From Pseudolysobacter sp. (lineage in GTDB: Bacteria; Pseudomonadota; Gammaproteobacteria; Xanthomonadales; Rhodanobacteraceae): a DNA stretch of 15,445 bases. The position numbers and the translations under genes were made by a program. Under the pieces are notes generated by a model. The model had not been told where the DNA came from and ran no database searches. It saw only the letters and a program-made list of their open reading frames with translations. Shown here in pieces: positions 1 through 6,965 of this stretch. The DNA is taken from NCBI GenBank assembly GCA_025351985.1, contig JANXUW010000303.1, positions 1 to 15,445 of the forward strand, in the 5' to 3' direction. Each line of letters opens with the position of its first letter. Positions within the stretch are counted from its first letter, which is position 1.

Positions 1-320
1 ATCTGCTCCGTACCCTTCAGGCCAACCTTCGACTGGCTCAAGGCGTTGGGTGCAACCGAGGTTATCGATTTGTTGCTGTTCTTCGAAATCAGATAACCCA
101 AGCCGGTATAGAAGTCGTCGCTGAGCGGCGTGCCGTGGGTCTGGTAAGCCACGCCGATATCAACGGTGCCGTAAAGGGTGACGCCGTTCCAGGTCAGGCT
201 GCCGTCATCGGCGGCGTGCGCCATGCCCGCACATGCGGCGCTGGCAATCATTGCCGAAAGCAGAGTTTTCTTTATGGTCTTGGTGCTGGATAGCGTCGGA
301 TTTTTCTGGCAGTAGCTCAT
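1..320 (-). CDS. Gram-negative porin, N-terminal part (runs off left edge)
   Basis: The reading frame from the ATG at 320 stays open to the window edge, giving about 106 residues of an outer-membrane general porin of the trimeric 16-strand type. Seen: a basic start with K-K before a hydrophobic core and an A-H-A signal-peptidase site near residue 38, then the mature start with the segment GVTLYGTVDIGVAYQ and later SQSKVGLKGTEQ. The pattern VTLYGxxDxGVxY ... SxxGLKGxE is typical of the first strands of beta- and gammaproteobacterial porins. A GGGGA ribosome site at 326-330 lies 5 bases before the start. The gene is divergent from tilS across a long intergenic stretch, so it has its own promoter. 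The rest of the barrel is outside the window; which solutes pass cannot be told. Confidence 0.85.
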   Translation of the reverse strand, partial: MSYCQKNPTLSSTKTIKKTLLSAMIASAACAGMAHAADDGSLTWNGVTLYGTVDIGVAYQTHGTPLSDDFYTGLGYLISKNSNKSITSVAPNALSQSKVGLKGTEQ

Positions 321-745
321 GCATTTCCCCCATCGGGTTGAATAACGAAACAGATCTCGACTTTGCCACCATACCGAATGGGCATGGCTGCGCATCGCTC
401 AACTAGGTAATGTTATGAATTCATTATTACAATTGCCTTACAGCCCTTCCCACAGACGTCGCCACAAAGGATTGCCGTGTTGTAACAAACGTGCAGCCAG
501 GCGCAAGGCGCTGATTCGTCGTGATTTTCTACTGCGCACTGGCTCGCGGAACAGCCTACGCCAGTGGCGACGCGCCATCTATGCACTCGTTTGACCCACC
601 CCCAAGTCGCGCCGTGTTTGCAGCCCAACTCCTTGGTGCAGGTATAGCCGGTGGGCCCCGCCTTGTATATTCGACTTTATGCCAAGACTGTGGATTTCGC
701 TTTGTCAACGGTGCTGATTTCAGCCATCTCTGGCACGATCAGCGC
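321..745. other. Intergenic region between porin and tilS
   Basis: This 425-base stretch lies between divergent genes. It is noticeably richer in A/T around 405-440 than its surroundings and contains the perfect palindrome at 415-424. Open frames that cross it (including an in-frame extension of tilS back to a GTG at 521) show no recognisable protein sequence and no ribosome site. No tRNA, hairpin terminator or mobile element was seen. It probably carries the promoters of both genes, but no clear -35/-10 pair stood out. Confidence 0.5.
415..424. promoter_or_regulatory. Perfect palindrome ATGAATTCAT upstream of the porin gene
   Basis: A perfect 10-base palindrome sits in a short A/T-rich patch (about 408-435) 95 bases upstream of the porin start. 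The flanks (TAAT on the left, ATTA on the right) extend the symmetry imperfectly. Position and composition suit an operator or part of a promoter for the porin, but the site is short enough to occur by chance. Confidence 0.25.
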
Positions 746-2122
746 ATGAGCGAAAGCGCGCTGATTACTGTTTTGCGACAAGCGCTGGCCGATGCGCCCG
801 GCCAGGCCATCGTGGTTGCGCTGAGCGGCGGCCTCGATTCCAGCGTATTGCTGCACGCGCTCGCCAGCATCCCCGAGGCGCGCGCACGCGGCCTGCGCAC
901 GGTGCATGTCGATCACGGCCTGCACGCGGACAGCACGCGCTGGGTTGCGCATTGCCGGGCGCTGGCACAGTCGCTATCGGTACCGTTCGCATCGACGGCC
1001 GTTGCGGTGACGCGCGGCAGCGGCGACGGCCTCGAAGCCGCCGCGCGCGGCGCACGTTACGCCGCGCTCGCACAACATCTCGGCGACGGTGAACTGCTCG
1101 CGGTCGCGCAGCATCGCGACGATCAAAGCGAAACCGTGCTGCTCAAGCTCATGCGCGGCGCCGGCCCGGAAGGTCTCGGCGGCATGCGCGTGCTGCGTCC
1201 GTTCGCACAAGGCCAGCTATGGCGGCCGTTGCTGGCCTTGCCGCGCTCGGTGCTGCGCCAATACGCCGAGACACATGCAATAAATTGGCTGGATGATCCA
1301 AGCAATGCCGACGACACGCTGAGCCGCAACTTCCTGCGTCACCGGATCCTGCCGCGCCTGCGCGAGCACTGGCGCGAATGCGACACCGCACTCACGCATA
1401 GCGCGCAATGGAATCGCAGCGCGGCGGATTTCATCCTCGATCATGCGCGCCGCGCGCTCGCGCAACTGCAAGGCCTCGATCCGGCTACCTTGCGCTGGCG
1501 CGAGTGGCTGGACTTACCCGAGGCGTTGCGCGATCCGGTGCTGCGCTTGTGGCTGCGCGATCTGCGCCTGCCCGAACCGACGCACGCGCAGGCGATCGAG
1601 CTGCAACGACAACTGCGTGATGGCGCAGCGCAAAGCTTGCCCTGCGTGCGCTGGGCCGGGGCCGAGATGCGGCGTTATCGCGACCTGCTGTATGCGATGC
1701 CGCCGCTGCAAATTCCGCACGAAGAGTGGCAGACCAACTGGCACGGTGAACGATTGTCGTTGCCTGCGGGCTGCGGCGATCTCGCGTTGCTGGCCGATGC
1801 CGCGCCGCACGCTGGCGTGGCGGATTCGGCGGCATCCGTGCACGTGCACGAGGTGATGAAAAATCCGCCGCTGCCGCCATTGCTGGTGCGTTTTCGGCGC
1901 GGTGGCGAATCGCTCAAACCACGCGGCAATACGCATACACGCGAGCTGCGTCTGCTGTTTCAGGAGTCCGGCATCGCACCGTGGCAGCGCGGGCGCATTC
2001 CGCTCGTGTTCCACGAAAAGACCTTGCTCGCGGTCGGCGATCTGTGGCTGAGCGATGCGGGCGCGGAATTTTTTGCCGCACATCAACGTCGATTGATCTG
2101 GCAACTGGCGGATCTTGCATGA
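746..2122 (+). CDS. tilS: tRNA(Ile)-lysidine synthetase TilS
   Basis: TilS uses ATP and lysine to change C34 of the CAU anticodon of a minor tRNA-Ile to lysidine, so that the tRNA reads AUA codons and takes isoleucine; it is a cytoplasmic essential enzyme. Seen: the PP-loop SGGLDSS at residues 27-33, VDHGLH at 55-60, the A(Q)HRDDQSET block at 121-130 followed by RGAG, DPSN...RNFLRHRILP at about 184-203, then the substrate-binding middle domain and a TilS C-terminal domain (RFRRGGESLKPRG to the end). The 458-residue length is usual for proteobacterial TilS. The frame is open back to 521, but nothing before ATG 746 looks like TilS, and this start puts the PP-loop at the normal distance. No clear ribosome site is visible. 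xseB follows after 87 bases. Confidence 0.95.
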   Translation: MSESALITVLRQALADAPGQAIVVALSGGLDSSVLLHALASIPEARARGLRTVHVDHGLHADSTRWVAHCRALAQSLSVPFASTAVAVTRGSGDGLEAAARGARYAALAQHLGDGELLAVAQHRDDQSETVLLKLMRGAGPEGLGGMRVLRPFAQGQLWRPLLALPRSVLRQYAETHAINWLDDPSNADDTLSRNFLRHRILPRLREHWRECDTALTHSAQWNRSAADFILDHARRALAQLQGLDPATLRWREWLDLPEALRDPVLRLWLRDLRLPEPTHAQAIELQRQLRDGAAQSLPCVRWAGAEMRRYRDLLYAMPPLQIPHEEWQTNWHGERLSLPAGCGDLALLADAAPHAGVADSAASVHVHEVMKNPPLPPLLVRFRRGGESLKPRGNTHTRELRLLFQESGIAPWQRGRIPLVFHEKTLLAVGDLWLSDAGAEFFAAHQRRLIWQLADLA

Positions 2123-2209
2123 GCCTCGACTCGTCGCCGCGACAATAATTCGACCGATCAGTGTTGATTCCGATTGACCGCACCGCGCGCACGCGTTAAT
2201 TTTCGCGGC

Positions 2210-2464
2210 ATGCCCAAAGCCGCTGCCACACCACCCAACCAGATCGCCGAATTCGAACACTCGCTGGACGAACTCGAACAGCTCGTCGGACGCATGGAAC
2301 AAGGCGATCTGAGCCTCGATGATTCGCTCAAGGCGTTCGAGCGCGGCATCGTCCTGTATCGCAATTGCCAAAGCGCACTGGAACAGGCCGAGCTGCGCGT
2401 GAAGCTGCTGCTCGATCCCGCCGCCCCCGAAACCGCGCAACCCTTTGAACCCGACACTCCCTGA
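2210..2464 (+). CDS. xseB: Exodeoxyribonuclease VII small subunit XseB
   Basis: XseB is the small subunit of exonuclease VII, several copies of which bind one XseA to form the enzyme that degrades single-stranded DNA. The 84-residue product has the family pattern: [43 protein letters not shown], a helical hairpin of charged heptads, followed by [10 protein letters not shown]. Length matches the family (about 80). ATG 2210 was chosen over an in-frame TTG at 2174 because the latter only adds a basic, unrelated dozen residues. The 3' end overlaps ispA by 20 bases, implying translational coupling. The large subunit gene xseA is not in the window, which is usual. Confidence 0.93.
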   Translation: MPKAAATPPNQIAEFEHSLDELEQLVGRMEQGDLSLDDSLKAFERGIVLYRNCQSALEQAELRVKLLLDPAAPETAQPFEPDTP

Positions 2465-3347
2465 CCTCACGCCCGAGCTGTTGCGCCTCAGCGCGCAAGC
2501 CGACGTCGTACTCGCACGCCTGCTGCCAGCCGACACCCAGCCACCCGAAGCCCTGCACCGAGCGATGCGTTACGCGCTGCTTGGCGGCGGCAAGCGCCTG
2601 CGTCCGCTGCTCGTGTATGCCGCCGGTCTGGCGCTAGGTACAACGCTCGAAAAACTCGACGCTGCCGCAGCGGCCGTCGAAATTATCCACGCCTATTCGC
2701 TCGTGCACGACGATCTGCCGGCAATGGACGACGACGATCTGCGCCGCGGCCGCCCGACCTGTCATATCGCGTTCGGCGAAGCCACGGCGATTCTTGCCGG
2801 CGATGCCTTGCAGGCGCTGGCGTTTGAAGTGTTGGCACACGACGCGAGCGGCCACGATCTGCAGTCGCACATCGAAATGCTGCGGGTACTCGCTGCGGCC
2901 TGCGGTTCGCACGGCATGGCCGGTGGTCAGGCGTTCGATCTCGAAGGCGTCGGCAAAAAACTTTCACTCGAACAACTCGAGCGCATGCACACGCACAAGA
3001 CCGGCGCGCTGATTCGCGCCTCGGTGCAGCTCGGTGCGCTCGCCGCCGGCAATCGCGACGAGGCCATCCGCAACGCGCTCGAACACTACGGTTATTGCAT
3101 CGGCCTCGCGTTCCAGATTCGCGACGATATCCTCGATGTCGAAGGCGACACCGCCGTAATCGGCAAGCGTCAGGGCGCCGATCAGGCGCGCGACAAACCG
3201 ACCTACCCGGCCCTGCTCGGACTCGACGAATCGCGCTTGCGCTTGCAGCAACTCACCGACCAGGCGCTGGCCGCGATCGCGCCGCTCGGCGATGCCGGAA
3301 AACATCTGCACGATCTCGCGCGCTTTGTCGCGGACAGACCATCCTGA
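2445..3347 (+). CDS. ispA: Farnesyl diphosphate synthase (polyprenyl synthetase) IspA
   Basis: IspA condenses isopentenyl diphosphate with dimethylallyl and geranyl diphosphate to give farnesyl diphosphate, the precursor of undecaprenyl phosphate, quinones and related lipids. Seen: GGGKRLRP at 47-54; the first aspartate-rich motif DDLPAMD at 89-95 with the two-residue insert of bacterial class II FPP synthases, preceded by [15 protein letters not shown] at 160-167; KTG at 185-187; and the second aspartate-rich motif DDILD at 227-231. The 300-residue length is normal. There is no ATG before residue 41, so a TTG start at 2445, inside xseB, fits best: it places GGGK about five residues from its position in E. 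coli IspA. No clear ribosome site is visible, consistent with coupling to xseB. The dxs gene that often follows ispA is absent here; crcB follows after 24 bases. Confidence 0.93.
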   Translation: MNPTLPDLTPELLRLSAQADVVLARLLPADTQPPEALHRAMRYALLGGGKRLRPLLVYAAGLALGTTLEKLDAAAAAVEIIHAYSLVHDDLPAMDDDDLRRGRPTCHIAFGEATAILAGDALQALAFEVLAHDASGHDLQSHIEMLRVLAAACGSHGMAGGQAFDLEGVGKKLSLEQLERMHTHKTGALIRASVQLGALAAGNRDEAIRNALEHYGYCIGLAFQIRDDILDVEGDTAVIGKRQGADQARDKPTYPALLGLDESRLRLQQLTDQALAAIAPLGDAGKHLHDLARFVADRPS

Positions 3348-3371
3348 CGCGCCGCATTCGACGATAACGAC

Positions 3372-3758
3372 ATGGGATTTCTTGCATTTTTTGCAGTAGC
3401 AACCGGCGGCGCGATCGGCACGTTATTGCGCTGGTTGCTCGCGATCCTGCTGAATCCGTTATTGCCGAACCTGCCGCTCGGCACTCTCGCCGTAAACTTG
3501 ATCGGCGGTTTGATCATCGGTGTCGCGCTCGGCTATTTCACCCAGTTTCCGTCGCTGCCATCCGAGTTGCGGTTGTTCGTGATCACCGGATTTTGCGGCG
3601 GCCTGACGACGTTCTCGGCGTTCTCCGGTGAAACGGTTTTATTGCTGATGCGTCAGCAATACGGCTGGGCCGCCGCGGTGATTTCGACGCATTTGATCGG
3701 CTCGCTGAGCATGACTTTTCTCGGTTTCATGCTTGTGAAATTTCTGGTCAAGGCGTGA
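3372..3758 (+). CDS. crcB: Fluoride ion channel CrcB/Fluc
   Basis: CrcB (Fluc) is a small inner-membrane dual-topology dimer that lets fluoride leave the cell. The 128-residue product has four hydrophobic segments and the family signatures: GGAIGTLLRW at 12-21, the N-L-I-G-G segment around residue 41-46 with its conserved Asn, and TGFCGGLTTFSAFSGE near 74-89, which carries the phenylalanine-box and central sodium-site region. Length is typical. It starts 24 bases after ispA with no room for its own promoter or a fluoride riboswitch, so it is probably read through from xseB-ispA. A gene in the opposite direction ends 41 bases downstream. Confidence 0.95.
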   Translation: MGFLAFFAVATGGAIGTLLRWLLAILLNPLLPNLPLGTLAVNLIGGLIIGVALGYFTQFPSLPSELRLFVITGFCGGLTTFSAFSGETVLLLMRQQYGWAAAVISTHLIGSLSMTFLGFMLVKFLVKA

Positions 3759-3764
3759 AATGTC

Positions 3765-3783
3765 GAGAGACGGATAATCTCTC
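3765..3783. terminator. Weak hairpin between convergent genes
   Basis: GAGAGA at 3765-3770 and TCTCTC at 3778-3783 form a six-pair stem with a seven-base loop inside the 41-base gap between crcB and the convergent small gene. Its position suits a shared terminator. The stem is short, mostly alternating A/G against T/C, and no T-run follows on either strand, so a classic intrinsic terminator is not shown. Confidence 0.25.
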
Positions 3784-3799
3784 TATCTGGTTTCTCGAT

Positions 3800-4021
3800 T
3801 TAAGTGCGTCGCGCAGGCCCCACGGAGAATTGCGAACACAAACTCTGCGCCGAAAGATAACGCTGATGCAGCGCGCACAATCCATCTTGCGCGCGCACCG
3901 AGCTGAAGCCGGAGCCCATTACACGCAGGCCGGGAATATTCGCTTCGAGATGCTGCGCGTGATTCTTGAAATGCAGACAGCCGGCGCACTCGGCGATTCG
4001 TGGCGACAAACTCGCCGTCAT
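3800..4021 (-). CDS. Small cysteine-rich conserved protein, possible zinc site
   Basis: I recognise no named family, but the frame looks like a real protein. The 73-residue product reads CAGCLHFKNHAQHLE, then a PGL stretch, SSVRAQDGLCALHQRYLS and a last LCSQF: two Cys in C-x2-C, a C-x2-H pair and one further Cys, a layout that could bind zinc. I recall short unnamed proteobacterial proteins with a C-x2-C-x-F start and a DGLCxxHxRYLS end, but cannot verify this here. It has no signal peptide or membrane segment. The frame can also start at a GTG at 4051 that overlaps the stop of the upstream transporter gene as GTGA, adding ten residues; neither start has a strong ribosome site. Either way it sits directly behind the yeiH-type gene and is probably in the same operon. 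Confidence 0.65.
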   Translation of the reverse strand: MTASLSPRIAECAGCLHFKNHAQHLEANIPGLRVMGSGFSSVRAQDGLCALHQRYLSAQSLCSQFSVGPARRT

Positions 4022-4047
4022 ATTATTCGCTGCGGAATGCGCTGAAA

Positions 4048-5454
4048 TCACGGCGCCGGATTTCCAAGCTTGGTCCAGAAATCCGCGAACACGATCGCCG
4101 ACAGCACGTAGCCAAGAATCAGATTGACCGCGACGCCGATCGTGAATGCGTAGAACGGTTTTGCACCGGCGCGCGCAAGATCACGCAAGCGCGTGCTGAG
4201 GCCGATGCTCAGAAAACAAAACGTGAACGCCCACGTGCGCAAGCCGACCAGGGGGCCGACCAGATCGGGCGTGAGCGCTTTTTTGTATTGATCGTAGCTG
4301 TAGCCTTTTGCGATCAGCGTGATGATCAGCGAGGCGACAAAAAAGCCCAGCACGAACTTCGGAAAACGCCGCCACACTTCGCCACCATTGACGCCTGAAC
4401 GTACGCCGGTCGACTCCCAGCGTGTCGTGGCGATGATCGAAAGAATCAGCGCCCACACGCCGATCCAGACATCGCGTCCGATGACTTTCATCAAGGTGAA
4501 CGCCTGCACCGCCGCTTCCGGCGTACCGGCGATACCGGCTTGTCCGGCGTAACCGCCATAGGTTTGCGCGGCGGCAAAACCCGCCGCATCGGCGAACTCC
4601 GAGGTGCCGATCCACGCACCGGCTACACCGGTGGAAAGGCCGAGCTGTTTCGATACCAGCGGCAATACGAAAATCATCACGATCGCCCAGAAAATCACCA
4701 GCGTGATGGCGATCGGTGCGTCTTCTTTTTTCGCGCCGACCGCACCGGCAATCGCGATCGCACCCGACACGCCGCAGATCGCACCGCCCGCGCCGAGCGT
4801 GGCGGCGAGACGACGATCCAGGCCGAACTTGACCGCCGCAAAAAAGATCACGCCGAACGTCACCAGCGAGACGATCGCGGCCTGCGCGATCGCGACCGGG
4901 CCGGCCCAGAGAATCAGCGTGAACGGCAATCCCGCGCCAAGCAGCACGATACCGGTCTTGACATAAAACTCGACGCGCAAGCCGGTGACGAACCAGTCCG
5001 GCAACCGCACCGTGTTGGCGATCAACAAACCTAGCAACAACGCGACGAGCGGTGGTTCGAGGTTGTAGCGCGAGGCCTGATCCCATGCGCCGAGCGTGTA
5101 GATCAAGGCCGAAATAACGAACACAATCGCGAACGCCGGCACGAATTCGGCCAAGCGCAAGCCAAGCGATTTCACGCCGATACCGAACAGCACGAGCCAC
5201 AGGATTAACAGTGCGAAATAACGCCCGGCGTTGTTCCCGAGTTGCGCGAAGACCTCGTGCAATGTCGACCATTTCTGTGGCGTGACCGCGATCCGTTTCA
5301 GGCTGTCGCCCAACTCGAACGCAATCGCCGCAGCGATGACGAGACCGAGACCAATCCAGATCGCCCACCAGTCTTCCTTGGCGAAAAGTGCGCGCCAGCC
5401 ACGCGCGGCGGCGGACGGAATCGCGCTGGAATCGGATGGGTTTACGTTGGACAT
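4048..5454 (-). CDS. YeiH-family putative sulfate exporter, inner membrane
   Basis: This is a member of the UPF0324/YeiH family (Cons_hypoth698), named putative sulfate exporter on indirect evidence. Seen in 468 residues: about ten or more hydrophobic segments; NLEPPLVALLLGLLIANT at 131-148; VKTGIVLLGAGLPF at 165-178; the family core GAGGAICGVSGAIAIAGAV at 221-239 followed by K-K-E-D; FTLMKVIGRDVWIG at 319-332; and FLSIGLSTRL near 414-423. E. coli YeiH is about 350 residues; this one has about 90 extra at the N-terminus, with additional membrane segments (about 30-48 and 80-120). Start ATG 5454 has AGGGG at 5461-5465, six bases upstream. No LysR regulator, the usual neighbour of yeiH, is present. 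The small cysteine-rich gene follows with a possible four-base overlap. Confidence 0.9.
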   Translation of the reverse strand: MSNVNPSDSSAIPSAAARGWRALFAKEDWWAIWIGLGLVIAAAIAFELGDSLKRIAVTPQKWSTLHEVFAQLGNNAGRYFALLILWLVLFGIGVKSLGLRLAEFVPAFAIVFVISALIYTLGAWDQASRYNLEPPLVALLLGLLIANTVRLPDWFVTGLRVEFYVKTGIVLLGAGLPFTLILWAGPVAIAQAAIVSLVTFGVIFFAAVKFGLDRRLAATLGAGGAICGVSGAIAIAGAVGAKKEDAPIAITLVIFWAIVMIFVLPLVSKQLGLSTGVAGAWIGTSEFADAAGFAAAQTYGGYAGQAGIAGTPEAAVQAFTLMKVIGRDVWIGVWALILSIIATTRWESTGVRSGVNGGEVWRRFPKFVLGFFVASLIITLIAKGYSYDQYKKALTPDLVGPLVGLRTWAFTFCFLSIGLSTRLRDLARAGAKPFYAFTIGVAVNLILGYVLSAIVFADFWTKLGNPAP

Positions 5455-5597
5455 CAGGAACCCCTGTTGCTGAAATTGCTGGCGCAGACATCGCCTCGAC
5501 GATCAGGCGACTATCGCATGCAGCACTATCTCGTAATGATCAAGGTTGCAGAAGTAACTTGCGGGAATATGCAAATTTCTGGGTGCCGCCATGCGGA

Positions 5598-6734
5598 TCA
5601 AGTCACTGCGTTTTCGGCAAACAACTCGCGCCGCGATCGCGCAAACAATGTTTCGCGCAGACGCAGGAAAGGCCGCTCCACCGCGTAATGCAGCAAGGCC
5701 GCGACCAGCAACGATGCTGCTGCATATGTCACGAACGCGAACGATCCGTGATCCTGCAGTGCAGCGCCGAATGCGCTCTCGACAAGTTTGTACACAGCCT
5801 TGTGGCTCAGATACAGACTGTAGGAAACCATCGCAAGCCAACCTGCGCCCGGTACACGAACTCTGCCGAGCCAACCCTGCGTGCCCGCGCCCGCCGCGAC
5901 CAGCAACATCAAGCCGAACGACAGCAATGGATAACCCATCACCGTCGCCAACAATCCGGATCGCTCCTGAAAAACGACGATCGATGCAGCTACCACCACG
6001 ATGCCGAACAGCAGCAGCGCATTCGCATTTTGCTGCACGCGTTGCCACCAGGCCGGGCGGTAGATTCTGATCGTCGCCAGCACGACGCCGGCGAGCAAAC
6101 CGTCGAGTCGCATATAGGTCGGGTAATAGATATCTTCGATGAAACGTCGACCAAAACGGCCATCGTCCAGATCGCGCAACGGCGCGAGTTCGTGCAGCCA
6201 GACATAACCGCGAATGGCCATGCCGGCAATGACGACGCCAACGCACACAGCAATGACTTTCGCCAGCGACGGACGGCGTGTCAGCCACCATGCCAGCCAC
6301 GGAAACAGCAGATAAAAATGTTCCTCTACGCACAACGACCACACATGCGAAAACGCCTTGTTGTGTTGGTAGTCGATCAGGAAATTGACCGTAAAGGTGA
6401 CGAATTGCCAGGCCGGCTGGATGCCCGGCGCTTCGCGAAATGGCGGCCACGCGAAGTACAGCGCGAGCACGACGAAAAATGCCGGCAGCACACGGAATGC
6501 GCGGCGCCGATAAAAATCCGCAAGCGCCAGCGGCTCGCCGCGACTCAGCGGCTTCAGCAGCTGCGCACCGATCAGATATCCGCTCAGCACGAAGAACAGA
6601 TCCACGCCCATCCAGCCGGATTTTTCGAGCACCGAAAAATGTTCGCCGAGGCCGCCGATGAAGTACGAATGGAACAGTATCACCCAGACGATGGCGATGG
6701 CGCGCAGCAGATCAAGACCCGGTAGACGATGCAT
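5598..6734 (-). CDS. Acyltransferase-3 (OafA/YrhL-type) membrane protein
   Basis: Members of this family (PF01757) move acyl groups, often acetyl or succinyl, onto sugars of O-antigen, peptidoglycan, exopolysaccharide or glycolipids at the inner membrane. Seen in 378 residues: the first helix with R11 and H22, the spaced Arg-His pair characteristic of the family; FFVLSGYLIG at 47-56; FYRRRAFRVLPAFF at 74-87; FSHVWSLCVEEHFYLLFP at 128-145 (family WSLxVEExFY); and YYPTYMRLDGLLAG at 203-216. About ten hydrophobic segments fill the length, and there is no SGNH domain. The frame is open back to 6890, but ATG 6734 gives the normal family start, with AAGGAA four bases upstream. It stands alone, divergent from the large secreted repeat protein. 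The acceptor cannot be predicted, as no glycan cluster surrounds it. Confidence 0.92.
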   Translation of the reverse strand: MHRLPGLDLLRAIAIVWVILFHSYFIGGLGEHFSVLEKSGWMGVDLFFVLSGYLIGAQLLKPLSRGEPLALADFYRRRAFRVLPAFFVVLALYFAWPPFREAPGIQPAWQFVTFTVNFLIDYQHNKAFSHVWSLCVEEHFYLLFPWLAWWLTRRPSLAKVIAVCVGVVIAGMAIRGYVWLHELAPLRDLDDGRFGRRFIEDIYYPTYMRLDGLLAGVVLATIRIYRPAWWQRVQQNANALLLFGIVVVAASIVVFQERSGLLATVMGYPLLSFGLMLLVAAGAGTQGWLGRVRVPGAGWLAMVSYSLYLSHKAVYKLVESAFGAALQDHGSFAFVTYAAASLLVAALLHYAVERPFLRLRETLFARSRRELFAENAVT

Positions 6735-6738
6735 GGAT

Positions 6739-6744
6739 TTCCTT
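6739..6744 (-). promoter_or_regulatory. Ribosome binding site fixing the acyltransferase start
   Basis: AAGGAA on the minus strand sits four bases before ATG 6734. It supports this start over in-frame codons up to 6890. Confidence 0.6.
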
Positions 6745-6803
6745 GGGACGGGTGGCAGCGCTCGCAAAAAGCGCCGGCCTGGTTCATGTGAAAAGTGCGG
6801 CGA

Positions 6804-6809
6804 ATAATA
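6804..6809 (-). promoter_or_regulatory. Possible -10 box for the acyltransferase gene
   Basis: TATTAT on the minus strand, five of six matches to the -10 consensus, lies 70 bases before the acyltransferase start. No good -35 hexamer was found at the right distance, so this is weak. Confidence 0.25.
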
Positions 6810-6876
6810 CAGCGCAGAACGGATCCTGGCATTCGCCATATCGGCCGGAAAACGCGTAACGGGAAATAATAGGCCG

Positions 6877-6905
6877 TTACCGCAACGCATCGACGCAGGT
6901 ACAAT
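6877..6905 (+). promoter_or_regulatory. Candidate promoter of the 14-repeat secreted protein
   Basis: TTACCG at 6877-6882 and TACAAT at 6900-6905 are 17 bases apart. The -10 matches five of six consensus bases and the -35 three of six. The start of transcription would fall near 6912, leaving a leader of about 54 bases with the ribosome site at its end. Confidence 0.4.
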
Positions 6906-6952
6906 CGCGGGCTGGCGACAGATATTCGCGCGTCGGGGAAAATTGATCGCTC

Positions 6953-6958
6953 AAGGAG
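6953..6958 (+). promoter_or_regulatory. Strong ribosome binding site before the 14-repeat protein
   Basis: AAGGAG lies seven bases before ATG 6966. It is the best Shine-Dalgarno match in the window, whereas most other genes here have weak or no visible sites, and it fixes the start. Confidence 0.7.
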
Positions 6959-6965
6959 TTATTCG

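Noticed and set aside
521-745. In-frame extension of tilS back to a GTG at 521
   Set aside because: The added 75 residues show no TilS-like sequence, and ATG 746 places the PP-loop at the usual distance from the start.
2174-2202. TTGACC followed by TTAATT as a promoter for xseB
   Set aside because: The -10 matches only three of six bases, and transcription would start at the ATG itself.
3348-3371. Fluoride riboswitch before crcB
   Set aside because: The gap is only 24 bases, and no riboswitch-like core was seen in it or in the end of ispA.
4181-5491. 436-residue minus-strand open frame overlapping the YeiH-type gene
   Set aside because: It is a shifted frame of the same strand with Arg-rich composition and no hydrophobic segments, while the other frame is a clear transporter.
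5388-6725. 445-residue plus-strand open frame
   Set aside because: It is antisense to the acyltransferase, which has all family motifs.
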